DNA of 64,000 nt, taken from Albula goreensis (lineage: Eukaryota > Chordata > Actinopteri > Albuliformes > Albulidae). The notes under the pieces were generated by a model. That model was given only the letters and a program-made list of their open reading frames with translations, had not been told where the DNA came from and ran no database searches. Made by a program: the position numbers and the translations under genes. Position 1 is the first letter of the stretch. Each line of letters opens with the position of its first letter. Where the stretch lies: the NCBI GenBank assembly GCA_022829145.1, contig CM040758.1, positions 12,050,628-12,114,627 on the forward strand. The letters are read 5' to 3'. Positions 47,780 to 59,599 of the stretch are shown piece by piece.

Positions 47780-48190
47780 TACAAAATAAATCTTCTGCTA
47801 ATCCAGCTTTTAACGATTCATTAAAAGAGTGAAATTAGGCAGAGGCAGAATTTACCTCTAAACCAGATACTTGAGAGGAAAATGAGAGCAGCTAATGTGT
47901 CTGATTAATTACTTGGATTCCTTTTGACACCCATTATCTCCCAGGAACTCATGATTCATTGTAAAGTTTGAGGAGTATAGAAGTTTCACTATCAGCACAG
48001 GGAAATTAACTTTGAGAAAAAAGGTAACTATTTCACTCAATGTATGTCCTCCATACTTCTTAGAGATGTGTTTGAATATCCGTGCTGCATTTAAATGGTT
48101 GATCAGCCAAGGCTAATTGCGTTCTCTCGTTATAATTTCTCATCCATGAATAATTAGTACCCTAAGAGGTAATGCTGAATGAAATATCAA
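47780..48190. promoter_or_regulatory. Candidate conserved non-coding element
   Basis: TAATCC at 47799-47804, TAATTA at 47906-47911 and again at 48151-48156, and GGCTAATTGC near 48111 give four homeodomain-type cores in 360 bp of non-repetitive DNA. Enhancer-like; inferred only. Confidence 0.42.
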
Positions 48191-48199
48191 GACCAGGAT

Positions 48200-48640
48200 A
48201 CCTGTACTTGTTGAATCATTCTCTTTTGGTTTTGTTCATGTCCTGCTCCAAGGACAGTAGTAATAGATGTACAGTAGGCACTTGATTGTTTTTATTCAAA
48301 ATTCCCCACTACTATCAATGCTGCTTCTGATAAACAAAGGTTAGCAAGGCAACCAATACAATATCTATGTAGCCCACCGACCTATAATTTGGCAGACTGC
48401 ATTACTGCAGACCCTGTCTATCTATCCAGATTTCTGTCTTTTATCTATATATTTTCTGTTCATATAGTATATATCTCAACCAGTCTGTCTGTTTAGTACT
48501 CCTGTGAATTCAGAAACCATAGACTCATATACAATGTAATTACTTTAATATTGTACATTGCTGGGGGCTCCTTCCTCCATTCAATATTTAAAACATTCTC
48601 TTCTGTCCTTCATTTAACTTGCGAAGTTGCAGTAGGTATT
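48200..48640. other. AT-rich spacer
   Basis: Nothing recognisable apart from CTATCTATC-type words near 48417-48430. Confidence 0.5.
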
Positions 48641-48649
48641 CTTACCCAC

Positions 48650-49300
48650 AACCAAAGAGCAAAGTTGCTGTAATCCCTGGCCCTTCTCCAGAGGGCAGAT
48701 TCCACCTCTAGGCCTGTCAGCCTGAGCAGATTTACTCCTCTCGCCTTCCCGCTGGAGCATATTCCAGGCCAGGGCTCTGTGATGCGACTAATGGCCCATT
48801 CATCCGTTAGCTCTCCCCGGAGGAGGAGGCGAGTGTCCGCACTTCAAAGGTTCATCAAGGGCCCGCATCTGCCTCTCGGATCACCTCCCCCAGCCAGTGG
48901 GGTCATGCTAACGGAGCTAACCGAACCAGCACCGCTCAGTCATGAAGGAAATCCTTTTAGCGCGCTGCCATGAAATGCATATTGGGCATTCAGGTATCTC
49001 CACTCTGCTGACTGCAGCAAGCTCCCTCTCCCTCTCAGTGACAATATGAAGGAGGGAGGCATTAACGGTCTTTGTGATGGCAAAAAGGATATTTCTTCAC
49101 TGGAGTGGAAAGCCCTCAGATCTTAATCAATTAGCCAGGCTAATTAGCTCAATATGTGTGCTGAGCAGTTTTATGAGCTCTAATGATGTCGTTGCCGGTA
49201 ATTAAGACAGTGTCGTGCCCACAGTTTACACCGAGAGCTGATCGAAGTCTGAAATTAATGTGATAATGTACCGATGTGACACAGTGATTCATGGAACCCA
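48650..49300. promoter_or_regulatory. Strong candidate developmental enhancer block
   Basis: About 650 bp of balanced, repeat-free sequence with many CpGs at 48740-48970 and 49190-49275. Motifs include the ATTA-rich TTAATCAATTAG near 49122, TAATTA at 49141-49146 and 49199-49204, and CTAATGATG near 49180. Together with 24000-24720 this is the best regulatory candidate in the window. No frame looks coding. Conservation is untested. Confidence 0.47.
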
Positions 49301-49309
49301 TGTGTGCAT

Positions 49310-50990
49310 GTTTGATTTTTTTGAAAATAGCATACATTGTCACTATTTATTCCATACATTAGTTGACCCCACCGGCTAACAACTGATCCTGTTTCATTAG
49401 ACCTGCATACATTCACTTGTTGGTTTACTTCAAACACAATTAGCAGTCAGCCTGCAGCCACTGTATATTTTTCCTGTTCTCAGCAGCTAATTAAAGTAGA
49501 TGGCTTTGTGTGTTCGTCACATGAGCCTGTATAAATAGAATAAGATGGTTGATGGTAATGGATTTTAATGGATGATGAGAATGCATAGATGTTGCTGTCT
49601 GCACATTCTCTTTCCTAGTTCCATCTTGATTTTCTGTAGCCATGGTAATTGTTCCAAATGAACTGTACATTCTCTTTAAATGCAATAACCTTGCAAAGGG
49701 TATGTTCTTTTAAAACAGGGATCTAGCTGTTGTGTTACCCCCTTTTCCTCTGTATGTTAAGTGTAGCTACAATGCATCATGGTGAAACTGAGGTTCTTGC
49801 TTACCATGGTCCTTATTGATCACATAATTCTTTATACAAAGAGCTGGGGCTAAGCTGATGTTCAGATCAAATATTCAATTCCCCAGCACAAACACCTTAA
49901 ATAATTGTCTTCCCAGTTGATAAATTTTGGCTACCAGAACATTCCCCCATGCACCGTTCCAGCTTCCCAGGCATCTCTTGAACATTTATGAAGAGCATTA
50001 TGAGAATGTTGTTAGAACCGTATTCAATTTTGCTATTGATGCTAAGAGTTGTTGACAGTTATTCATGTTAGTCCTGTTGGGAGCATTGAGCTGGACTGTC
50101 CATCTCTGTCACAGCCATCATTCTATAACATTCAATACAGTATCCAGGGTGAATGTGTCGGTGCCCATAAAATCATTTTCAAAGTCCTGTCCTTCAGTGT
50201 CTTTGAGACAGGACACACAGCAACATACAGGGCACACATGCAAAATGGAATGCTCACAGTATCCAGTTTATCAAGGCAGTACCAATAGCACACCATAGAA
50301 TAAAATTAATATTCCAAACCTCAATTAACTAAAACATTGCTCATATCTTAATCTACTTAATTAATCTTTGAAACGCAAGTGCACTCATTAATTTGCTACT
50401 CCTCTTGAGGATAATTCTTTCCCAGCTTAAACAAAATTATTATACACTCATTTTAATTAAAAAAACACAAACAAGAAAGAAAAAAACAATTAAGACCTTA
50501 AAGAGGTAGACCCATTCTTTGACTTTTGTTGGCTGTGTTGAAATAATTGACAATATAAGGTTACTGACAATATTAGGGTTATTAACTCTCACCCTGACCT
50601 ACAGAGATATCACTATGGAATTCTATTCAAACTGTAAAAGATGTAAACTAAAACCATTCTACATGAGTTCTCAAAAAAAAATTATTATTGCTTTTCCATT
50701 GCCTTATTTTCCATTCCACTCTTAATGCTAATGCCAGTTTTAATGTAATGACTAATTGGATGTAAATCACTTTCCCTTAATCAAAAGCTAAAATTACGCT
50801 AATTGGGAGATGAATTAACCTTGGTCTTCCGCAATTCTGACAACCAGGCCTGTGGGAAAACATGTGCCTTCACCAAAAAAAAAAAAAAAAACAAAATGTT
50901 ATGGTGCTATTTTGAGCAAAATGCATTGGAAACAGAGAAGTGGTCATGCTTTTGCACTTATTCCAAGGTCATCTACATACTTGAGTTGTG
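49310..50990. other. AT-rich spacer
   Basis: No gene is seen. There is an A17 run at 50875-50891. 50290-50800 is strongly A+T-rich with several TAATTA-like words expected by composition. Confidence 0.5.
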
Positions 50991-51000
50991 ATGAGCACCG

Positions 51001-51064
51001 CCCCCCCCCCCCCCCGCCCCCCCCGCCCCCCGCCCCCTGCCCCCTGCCCCCCTGCCCCCTGCCC
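51001..51064 (-). repeat. Poly-C / (CCCCCTG)n tract
   Basis: C15 (51001-51015), C8, C6, then four units of C5-6 followed by TG. The minus strand is a strong quadruplex candidate and the + strand an i-motif candidate. It looks like a young minisatellite growing out of a C homopolymer. Confidence 0.95.
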
Positions 51065-51069
51065 GCTCC

Positions 51070-53690
51070 ACACTCTCGTCCTTCCCCAGGACTTCAAAGA
51101 AGATGTTCATTCCTGATATGGCTACCAGCCATGGGGGGCACATTTTACCAAATTCCTCCCATCTGTGTTGACGGGACGACCTTGTCCTACCGTGGCTGGG
51201 ACAAATTTCAGACATTGGAGCACCAGGTGATGAAATAATTTGCAATCAACACTGGCTGCCCTCGGCACAAGTGTGACCTTGCTCTGTCATGACCCAGTGT
51301 GCTGTGCTGCTGTTCTGCTGAAGATTTATTTCCCAATGGCTTTAAAACTTCTCCAAAACCAGTCATTTTCCTTTAGTTTGTATTATTATTTTTGGGAGTT
51401 GTTGAATGGGATAGAAATGAGGAATCAGTGATGTGAGGAAAAATGTAGAATGCAATTTAGATTTAACTTTAGGTTTGTTAACCATGTCATTGTAAAGAAA
51501 GATAATCTGTTATTAACAAGAGGTAATACATTTCCACCAAGAGCCATTTTTCTCATCCCACAAAACAGAGAAATTCTCTTTCAAGAGGTACTCACTTTCA
51601 AAGAAAATTCAGTAATTTTGCTGTCTTGTCAATGTGAAAAGGTGAACGTAAATGGAAAGTAAATATGTAAACAAAAGACAAATAATTATACATTTGCAAC
51701 CAGGATACATTACACATTACCACAGTGTATGGCAGTTACGACAAAGAAAATAAGGATAAATATAAAAAAATTGTAATTTTGTTCACTGCAATGAACTCAA
51801 AGATAATCCCTGTTTACAAGCATCTTGTTTTAACTGAATTACCACAGGATGCATTTCAAACCTTTCACAGCACCAGTACAGATATATATCATTTCCATGC
51901 TTATTGAGGCACTAGTTGATTGTACGTTAATATCCTCCACATTGGCTGGGTTCCACCTGTGGTGAATCCATATGCAAACACATCCGCTGGGAATTATAAT
52001 AACCACTGGGATGACATGCTTTTGGATAATTACAATGGTTGCATAATCAGATGTATAAATTACATGTACTTTTAGCATTTATCAGAGCCAAATTGGGCTG
52101 GTAGGCTATACACGGTGATGTAAACATCCAGTAGTTTATACCTATTTTTCTTTACTCTTGAAATGGGCAGTGAAGGATTCTGTGTTATGAATATTTAATG
52201 TGGAAATTCTAGACACATATTCATGGGGCATTTATGCCGCAAGAATAACAAATGTGTGGCATCATACCCTGTACACTAAAAATAATTCGGAGCATTCAAG
52301 CTATTGAATTTCTGGGTGCTGAAACTATGGTGTTGTAAATTTCACAGACAAGATTAAGTACATGAAAGAAGTTGTGTAATTATTTGTCTAGTGCCTCTGT
52401 CTGCATTGGGATAGTGATATTTGTTCAGTCATTAATCATTTACAGCACTTTTTTTGGGCTATATTTTGTATGTTCTTGACCCATGGGAGCTGCAGTTGAA
52501 GCACACACCTATGTTTTTGAGAATAGTAGAAGCAGCGGCAGAGACGCACTGATGTGGAGTTACATAAGTCTCACTGTCTCCGGAGTGCTGGGAGTTGGGG
52601 TGGGAGAAAGAGCAGCTTTGAAAACAAGGACCAGACAAACATGTGACAGTTGGGAGAAGCCATTTGGAAGGCCTTCTGCTTAGATGCCAATTCCAAGCAG
52701 TTATGATTTACTAAACTGATGCACCATCAACAAAGCACAGTCAAAATCCAGTGAAGTGTTTGTGAACTTTTTATGTAAAACTTGTTACATATAACATAAA
52801 AATGACAGTTTTATTTATTTTTTACACAAGTTCCATTAATGTTTTTCAATTGTGTAGCTGTTACATTAGATAACTATATAAATTCTGCTCAACACAGACA
52901 AGGCTGTGTTCTGCTCCAGGGCATGAAATGTCTGTCACCTCCCCTTTTCTCACCACAGTCCACAAACTGAGCTTGCACAGACATGAGTCAGAGAATGACA
53001 GGCAGACTGCTGGGTGCCCAATCAACCAACAGGGGTCACTAGTGAGTGATATGATTTTGTTCCAGCTGATTTTCCCCTACCATGGGTTACACTAGGCCAA
53101 GTATGTGCTACCCTGTGGAGCTGCAGGCCGCAGTCGGCCCACTGCGTGTGGATACGCCCCGTGGTATTGCATCCAATCCACATGCTGACACAATGCCTTT
53201 ACTGGACATACCTCATAGGAGCCCGACTAATATCCTCCCCTTAGGGTGAAGGGAAACCTGCCCACAAAAACACTGATCTACTGCAGTAAATAAATAATTC
53301 AGTAAATATAATTTTCAGGGGTTGCTGATGTTTTCATTCAAGTCCAGACCAAAACTGGTGATGATTTTTACAAGTAGCCCCTCCGAGCAGAGTACACTTG
53401 GCTGCAGCATCACCAAGGGAGTGAGTGTTCTAGTTAGGGATCTTATCTTCATCCAGTTTGACATCAGCAGCTCTTCTGGTTGCTCAGGTGTCTAAAGTTT
53501 GTCGGCATTGGCCTGCAGCAGCAGTTGACACCATCCCACAAAAATCATTTGTTTTCCAATTTGGATAAAAATGAAGGAATCATAGATACAAACGGTTTCA
53601 AAGAAATAAAAAAAATATATTCTGAGTAACAAGCACTTGGTTGTGCTTTTCAGTCACTCAGCATTCCTATTTCCTGTCAATTTTTTTTCC
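51070..53690. other. Spacer
   Basis: No gene is seen. 51070-51240 and 53080-53240 are GC-balanced, the latter with CpGs, but neither has a recognisable exon or repeat. 51420-52460 is A+T-rich. Confidence 0.45.
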
Positions 53691-53699
53691 AGCTGGAGA

Positions 53700-53990
53700 G
53701 AAAATCCTGGTATCTCATCTGACAACTTCACTGTACAAATCATTCTCCTCTCGGTGCAGCCATTTGCTAATACAGCGCTTTATTGATTCCTCATGCAGTC
53801 TCTTTCCTCTCCTTCCACCACACTCTCTGTGGAATCGAGAGCCAGAGGTCTCTTTTTCTACACTGACATTAACCTTGAGGGCAAGCTTACAGGCAAAAGA
53901 ATTGTTTTGGCCTACAGTGGCAATTAGCTTCCTGTTCCACCCCCAGAATTCTGAGTCCTTTCCCAGATGTGCCTCTGGACATTAATTGCA
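53700..53990. promoter_or_regulatory. Candidate conserved non-coding element
   Basis: Pyrimidine-rich but non-repetitive balanced sequence with a GGCAATTAGC homeodomain-type word near 53919 and few A/T runs. A + frame is open for 114 codons but Ser/Phe/Leu-rich with no family similarity. Weak support. Confidence 0.28.
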
Positions 53991-54120
53991 AGGCTGGACC
54001 TCTCATAACGAGTGACAAATCCATTACACCACATGGCCAGAGCCCCTTCCGCTTGGGGAACGGATCATTTCACTGAGTTTTGCAACAACCGAACTTTGTC
54101 TTTATCCTGTCCACCTTTTT

Positions 54121-54139
54121 AAAAAAAAAAAAAAAAAAA
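54121..54139 (+). repeat. A19 homopolymer
   Basis: T5 followed by A19, immediately upstream of the palindromic element. Confidence 0.95.
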
Positions 54140-54150
54140 CCTGAACACAT

Positions 54151-54280
54151 ATTCGATAAGCATCTCAGCTTAAGAATGCTGATCTAGGATCAGTTTTGTA
54201 TTTAAGCTCATAACAGGCAAGGCAACAATGCAGACAAGGGATAACTGATCCTAGATCAGCACTGATTTATGAATACAGCC
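54151..54280. mobile_element. Palindromic MITE-like teleost repeat
   Basis: TGCTGATCTAGGATCAGTT (54177-54195) and its exact reverse complement (54243-54261) form a 19-bp perfect inverted repeat around a 47-nt spacer. Outer flanks ATTCGATAAGC and GATTTATGAAT continue the symmetry imperfectly. This 'GCTGATCTAGGATCAG' palindrome, with a TTTATGAATAC-like end, is a motif I know as widely dispersed in ray-finned fish genomes. It encodes nothing. The class (MITE or other short palindromic element) is not certain. Confidence 0.72.
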
Positions 54281-54289
54281 TACAACATC

Positions 54290-54740
54290 TTGCACAATTT
54301 TCATGACAAACTCTCCGCAAAGAAAAGTTGTCTGTACACATTTCTCAGGCTTGCATAGAACTACACAGCCATTCTGAGGTGCAGTAAAATAATCTCAGTT
54401 GCATTCCCCAAAACCTATTTTAATGAAATGGATGCTTGTTTTTAATTTTAGATCTACACAGTGTAAGCTTAAACAAGCTAAAACATCTGTTCAGATTGTT
54501 AAAATATTTGCTGTAAAATTGACACCTTCAGAATTACTTTGCAGTGAGCTCTTGGGTGAAATCCCCTGGCACAAATTTACACCCAGAGACTCACTTAACA
54601 CACTGCCATGTGCTCTTCATTCTTTTACACTCTTTAAAATCTCTACCTGAGACTGTTATTTGATAAACACATTTGAAACTTTGTACATTTAAACTTTTCC
54701 CAAAGAAAAAAACAACTCAGGGAAGTGTTTTTTTTTCTGG
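54290..54740. other. Spacer
   Basis: Nothing recognisable. Confidence 0.5.
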
Positions 54741-54749
54741 TAGGTTTGT

Positions 54750-54960
54750 GCATGAGCTCTGGGGTATTTTTCCTCTGGTGGGTCTATGCCTGAAGCAGCA
54801 GGCAGTGAGAGTGGCCCTGGCTGTTTCTGCAGAGCTGAGGAGGAGCGGTAGGAATGCGCTCTGATTAAGATAGCAGCTGTGCTGTGCGCCCGGGCTGCGG
54901 ACGCTCACTGTTCTTTCATATCCTCCCAGCATTCCTGCCTGAGAAAGGGAAAGCTTTCAA
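54750..54960. promoter_or_regulatory. Candidate conserved non-coding element
   Basis: GC-balanced block with CpGs at 54845, 54857, 54888-54902 and no repeats. Weak composition-based call. Confidence 0.3.
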
Positions 54961-54969
54961 AGGCCCTCA

Positions 54970-55295
54970 TGCTCAGGGAACTAACAACAGCCCCCTTTTT
55001 TTCTGAAGAGCATTGTGGAACCCCGGCCATGGGGTTTATGACAAAGTCCTAGCCGATTTGTTTTTTTAACAACAGCCTTGCTCCCTTTAAAGGACCGTAG
55101 CAGCTGCCTAAACTGGCTGAAAAGGAATAGTCTGGAATTAAATGGGAAAGGGCTGTCACACCTCATGCCCCCCAGAGAGTCAGAGTCATTCTGTGTGTAT
55201 ATGTGCATGTGTCGATCTGTTCATGCGTGTGTTTGAGTGGGAGTGTTTTCTGTGCCAGGTTGTATGTCTGGGTCTCTTCATGCAGATATATTTAT
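54970..55295. other. Spacer leading into a TG array
   Basis: No gene is seen. GT-rich degenerate sequence begins at about 55193. Confidence 0.45.
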
Positions 55296-55296
55296 A

Positions 55297-55300
<4 letters not shown>

Positions 55301-55384
<84 letters not shown>
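55301..55384 (+). repeat. Uninterrupted (TG)42 microsatellite
   Basis: 84 bp of perfect TG repeat with a GT-rich upstream shoulder. Confidence 0.98.
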
Positions 55385-55386
<2 letters not shown>

Positions 55387-55389
55387 GGT

Positions 55390-56920
55390 GCATATGATTA
55401 TGTGTGTATTAGAGGTGTGCAGAGAGGTCATTATCTGTATCTGTATTCGTTTAACCACAAAATGAGATCAGAATTTTTTATTTGGATAGAAACTGGAAGT
55501 GGGTGTGGTTTTAACAGGATGTTACTATTAATTAGGACTGTATGGGTTTTTCATCTTTCAACTCTTTCTGGAGGCAACTGTTAGTCTTTTACAGCCTTAA
55601 TGTGTCTTTCAAATTACACCTCTATTTCCTTTTAATGAATGAACATAAAATAATTGTACTAAAGCCCTGTTTTCAATTGATTGACTTTGAAATATTCAAT
55701 TTTAATTTTCAAATTTCAACTGAGATTGTAGCAGACTGAATAGCTACTATTGTTGCAGCTAAGTTTGTTTGAGCGCTAACATTGATATATTTTTCTCCAT
55801 GGATCATTCAGTATGCAAGTGTTTTGCTCTCTATTAACAATAGTTTAATTACACAATATGTTTCATGAGTAGGCTGCTTGCATACAGAGTTTTTGATTGT
55901 TTGTATCTGATTGACATCAAGTCAATGTTTTTTTATTTTGGACAACAAAATGAGATAACATTGGCTACTACGTGGCTACATTAGCGAGGATACATAGTTG
56001 GTTATGGTACAGAAATGTAGTTCTTGGTATTCAGCCTGCCTGCCTCAAGTTTTATTTTTGCCTCATTGATCTTTTGCTCATTAAAGGTATTACCTAAATA
56101 TTATATCATTTTCGTGAATGCTGCTTAAAGTTAAAGTTGCAACAGGTAGCGCTGAAGGCTAGGAATCGTAAGCCCCAAGTCTGTCTTGCAATGTTAGGAG
56201 AAACTTTTTCCCTGCTTTGTACTTGTATTTGTCTGCTACTAGTCAGCTGTTTCCGATGAGCTCTGGTCGGCAATCGGTCAGGTTTCTAGGTGGCAATTTC
56301 TTTAAACAAAAAAATCTGAATACGAATACAAGGGATAACATGCAGACGGAATTATTATCTGTTTATGGTTCATTATATTATATTTCCAAATACAGTATTT
56401 AGCTTTGGGCATACCCCTAGTGTGTATGTGTGGATCTCTTCATGTGTGTATGAGCGTGCGTGTGTGTGTATGCGTGTGAGTGGATTTGTGCATATGAATA
56501 TGTATGTATATGTGTCTGTCTGTGCAAGTGTGTGTTTTGAGTGCATGTGTTTGCCTATGGTTTCGTGTGACTGCATGTCTCCCATCTCAGGAGCTGTCAG
56601 ATGAACACTCATATGTGCAAATGTAGTCCATGGCAGCAAGTGCATGCTGCTGACTGTGAGAAATGCGTTTCCTCAGTAGACCCTACAAAGACAATTTTCA
56701 GTGTGCAGGGGAGACGTGTGGAGGCTGTTTTGTTGGGGGAATAGCCGTCATGTGCCGCAGCTCCACCTGACATGTTCCCACCCCCCGCCCCCACCCCCAT
56801 CTCCCTCTCTCATATCAAATCGCACCATATGTCAATCCGCCTTCTGGATTTTTAATACTCCAACGCGCAATCTGCCAGCCAGCTCTCAAGCAACGTGATG
56901 GAACACAGTTATTCAAGGTC
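55390..56920. other. AT-rich spacer with degenerate GT stretch
   Basis: No gene is seen. An imperfect GT-rich stretch spans about 56420-56545. A C-rich run (about 56777-56800) is a quadruplex candidate on the minus strand. Confidence 0.5.
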
Positions 56921-56929
56921 TACCAAACA

Positions 56930-58260
56930 GGCAAACCTGTTTTGCGGCATCCTCCCGAATGATCGCGAGCCGTCTGCGAAAAACAGCTAGCTCAAATGGA
57001 AACAGTGATGGTGGACCCAAAATGTATGAGAAGAGAAGGCTTCCATATGACCATGCCTGACAGTGGTAAACCTGCGTGTGGCAGCTTTTGAGCTGGGACA
57101 TTAAAAGGGGGTACTGGAGAAAGTGAGGAACTCTGCCATCTTGTGCATGTGAGACGTCTCCTGAGACGTCTGGGCTCGTCTTACACTGTAAGCTGAACGT
57201 CCTGCATCTGTCTGAGCGTTCCCTCGGATACGATCGAGTTGCATGTAGTGCAACTGTCTATCCATGCCATCCACAGAGTTGTGAACCTGATTAGCCTGAT
57301 GAAGTATTTATACAGAAAAATCTGAGCAGCAAACACAGTGTCAGCCATCCAAGCTTCTGACCATACATTACAGGAGGTGCCTGTGACCTTCTGACCTATT
57401 TAATAAACACAAAGTACAATTTATGTGCCATCTAACAATACATTTAATGTAGTGGATGCAAGCCTAGAAATATCTCAAATGCACAAGCCATATGTCAGTA
57501 TATCTATAGAGTATGGTGTTGCCTTTTGTCCTTTTCATTACCAAGTGTTTGTGTTCAGTCTGTTTTCCCCTTTAATTTGTCTAAAAGATAATTATTCAGT
57601 TCTGAAGCTAAAGTTCACATGGTGGATCACATGTATCCTGTATTGCAGCATATCATTCTCATTACATGGGCCTGTGACCCTCTCTGTAAGAAACCATCAC
57701 TGACTCCCGCATCCATCTCTTTCGTGTGTGTAATTTGCATCCGCCTCTTGCAGAGGGTAGCCGGCCTTGCCAATGAAAAGGTTATGTCTGAGCATGTTGC
57801 GTTAAAAACAAAGGGAAGCAGTGGAATTCAGAGAACATCTTTATTGAAATACAGTCGATTAAACTTAATCTAACACTTTTATTAGTTATTCACACCCTTT
57901 CAACCAGCCACTGTATCCCCAGGGAATGCTCTCCACTCTTGCCTCTTTAAAGGTAGCAGGTTCCAAGAAGTTGGAAAAAAGAAACACTAAGGGTCCCAGT
58001 AACCAATGAGAACCATCGTCCCAGATCAGAGCATCTCCCCGTATCATTAAGAAGGGATTGTGCTGGTTCCTGATGTCCGTTAGTGGAGCAGTGGCTGCCA
58101 ACAAAGGTGCCCCCAGTGGCAGGCCTCTGGAGGCCGCCCCCCGAGAAAGATCTAGGAGATTCCTTTAATCCCTCTCCGCCATTGTGCCATCAGAGCCGTT
58201 GCCAGGGAACTTCTTCCTCCCGCTTTAATCTTCAAATATCGAGAATGTCTGAGAAGTTTT
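56930..58260. promoter_or_regulatory. Cluster of candidate conserved elements
   Basis: Three balanced, CpG-retaining segments are separated by AT-rich sequence: 56930-57260, 57690-57800 and 58090-58260. The middle one holds a perfect reverse POU octamer ATTTGCAT at 57733-57740. The first has a perfect palindrome GAGACGTCTC at 57151-57160 with a second GAGACGTCT at 57163-57171. Regulatory function is inferred. Confidence 0.35.
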
Positions 58261-58289
58261 TGATTCATGCTTTTAAGCCCACACACCCC

Positions 58290-58311
58290 CCACCACCACC
58301 ACCACCACCAC
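58290..58311 (+). repeat. (CCA)n trinucleotide repeat
   Basis: About seven CCA units in a longer C/A-rich tract (58279-58323). Confidence 0.92.
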
Positions 58312-58329
58312 CCACCCCCACCCATCTCC

Positions 58330-59129
58330 TTTCACTTGCAAAAAATCAGCAGTGTTGTCATTGTCCTGTACATTTGAAGGGTTCCATGAGCAAAGGAGAG
58401 CCAAAGAGATTTACAACTCATGTTTGGTGCTGCCAGCAGGGTCTTTCCATGTCTCATTCACATATTGCATTGTAATATTTCTTAGCAGGGATATGAAAGG
58501 CAGGATGTGGCCCACTGTAATTGTTAATGGAATAGCCCCTTAGCCTGAAATGTTGTTTCAGACTGTAACTTGGGGCATGCTGTCAGCCAAGGCCACTATA
58601 TTCAAAAGATTGTTTTGCTTTAGCTGTGTAAACATAATTTTTTTTTACAGTAAATATTTTATGGAAAAGCATGCAAGTATTGAAATGTGATATTAGTTAT
58701 TATCATGAAAATGTAAAAGCAAGCATTTTAAGAAATTATTTCACATAATAGTGTGTATAACTAATAACCCAAGATAACACATGACACAAGTACTTGACTG
58801 TTTTTATAAAGTTTTATCATTTCAAAATGACAGTTCAGTGTTACACTGTATGTTTATTCATCTGTACATATGAATACATGAATGAATAAATGCTGTCTGC
58901 TTTACAGTCTTTATCAAACATAATATCATTGGTTAAAACATATACAGAATGCAGTTGTGTGTCTATTTTAGATGTAGATGTAAAAATATGTAACTTGATC
59001 CATCTTAATATGTTGTTTTGACTCCATTGTATATTTTTACTGTTACAGACTGTTGTAAAAGTGGATACTTCAGCCATCTTAATTCCAAATATCAATCCAA
59101 TTACATGGTAAACCTAGAATATCACTATA
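58330..59129. other. AT-rich spacer
   Basis: No gene is seen. 58610-59100 is strongly A+T-rich. Confidence 0.5.
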
Positions 59130-59597
59130 CACTTTTATTTATTTTTTTTTTGTATGTGAGAAACATTAGTTACAATGGATAACAATAAGAGATCCAACTA
59201 TATACATAGTGCCAGAGCCTTAGTGAGTTAAAACAGAGGATATAGGGTAAAGAAAAAAATACAATTATGCATACATTTATACACAATCAGAAAGACAAGT
59301 CATCCATGTCTGGTAAGTTAGTGAAAAATACAGTAAGATAATCCCAAATCCTGATAGCTGAAGCAGCTGCTTTGTTCCTCACTGCTGAAGCCCTTTCTAT
59401 GCTGGCTTTGTGTCTATAGTGATCAAGCCACTCATGGGTTGTCTGGATACCAGGTGTGAACCATAAATGTATTATTGTTTTCTTCGCTGCAGTAAATCCT
59501 GCAAAAATAACCGTTTCATCTGACAGTTTAAGATCCAGGGAAGATTCATCATTGAATAGAAACAAAGGGATGACTATTGGAACTAAGCACTTTTATT
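59130..59597. repeat. Target-site duplication of the L1 insertion (outer limits)
   Basis: The two copies of CACTTTTATT at 59130-59139 and 59588-59597 bound the insertion exactly as target-primed reverse transcription predicts, one beside the poly(A) tail and one at the truncated 5' end. The AT-rich setting makes a chance match of 10 bp possible but unlikely at precisely these two places. Confidence 0.65.
59140..59587 (-). mobile_element. 5'-truncated L1-type LINE insertion
   Basis: On the minus strand, 59592-59287 encodes the C-terminal end of an L1-type ORF2. The segment 'FAGFTAAKKTIIHLWF' matches the characteristic G-x-x-x-A-K-K-x-I-x-x-x-W stretch near the ORF2 end, and it is followed by 'EWLDHY' and an acidic-hydrophobic terminus ending at a stop near 59284. 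A 3' untranslated region of about 130 bp leads to a poly(A) tail, seen as the T-rich run at about 59140-59151 on the + strand. CACTTTTATT occurs at both ends (59130-59139 and 59588-59597), a 10-bp target-site duplication. The copy is severely 5'-truncated, lacks endonuclease and reverse transcriptase domains, and is inert. The exact L1 or Tx1 lineage is not resolved. Confidence 0.78.
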
Positions 59598-59599
59598 AA

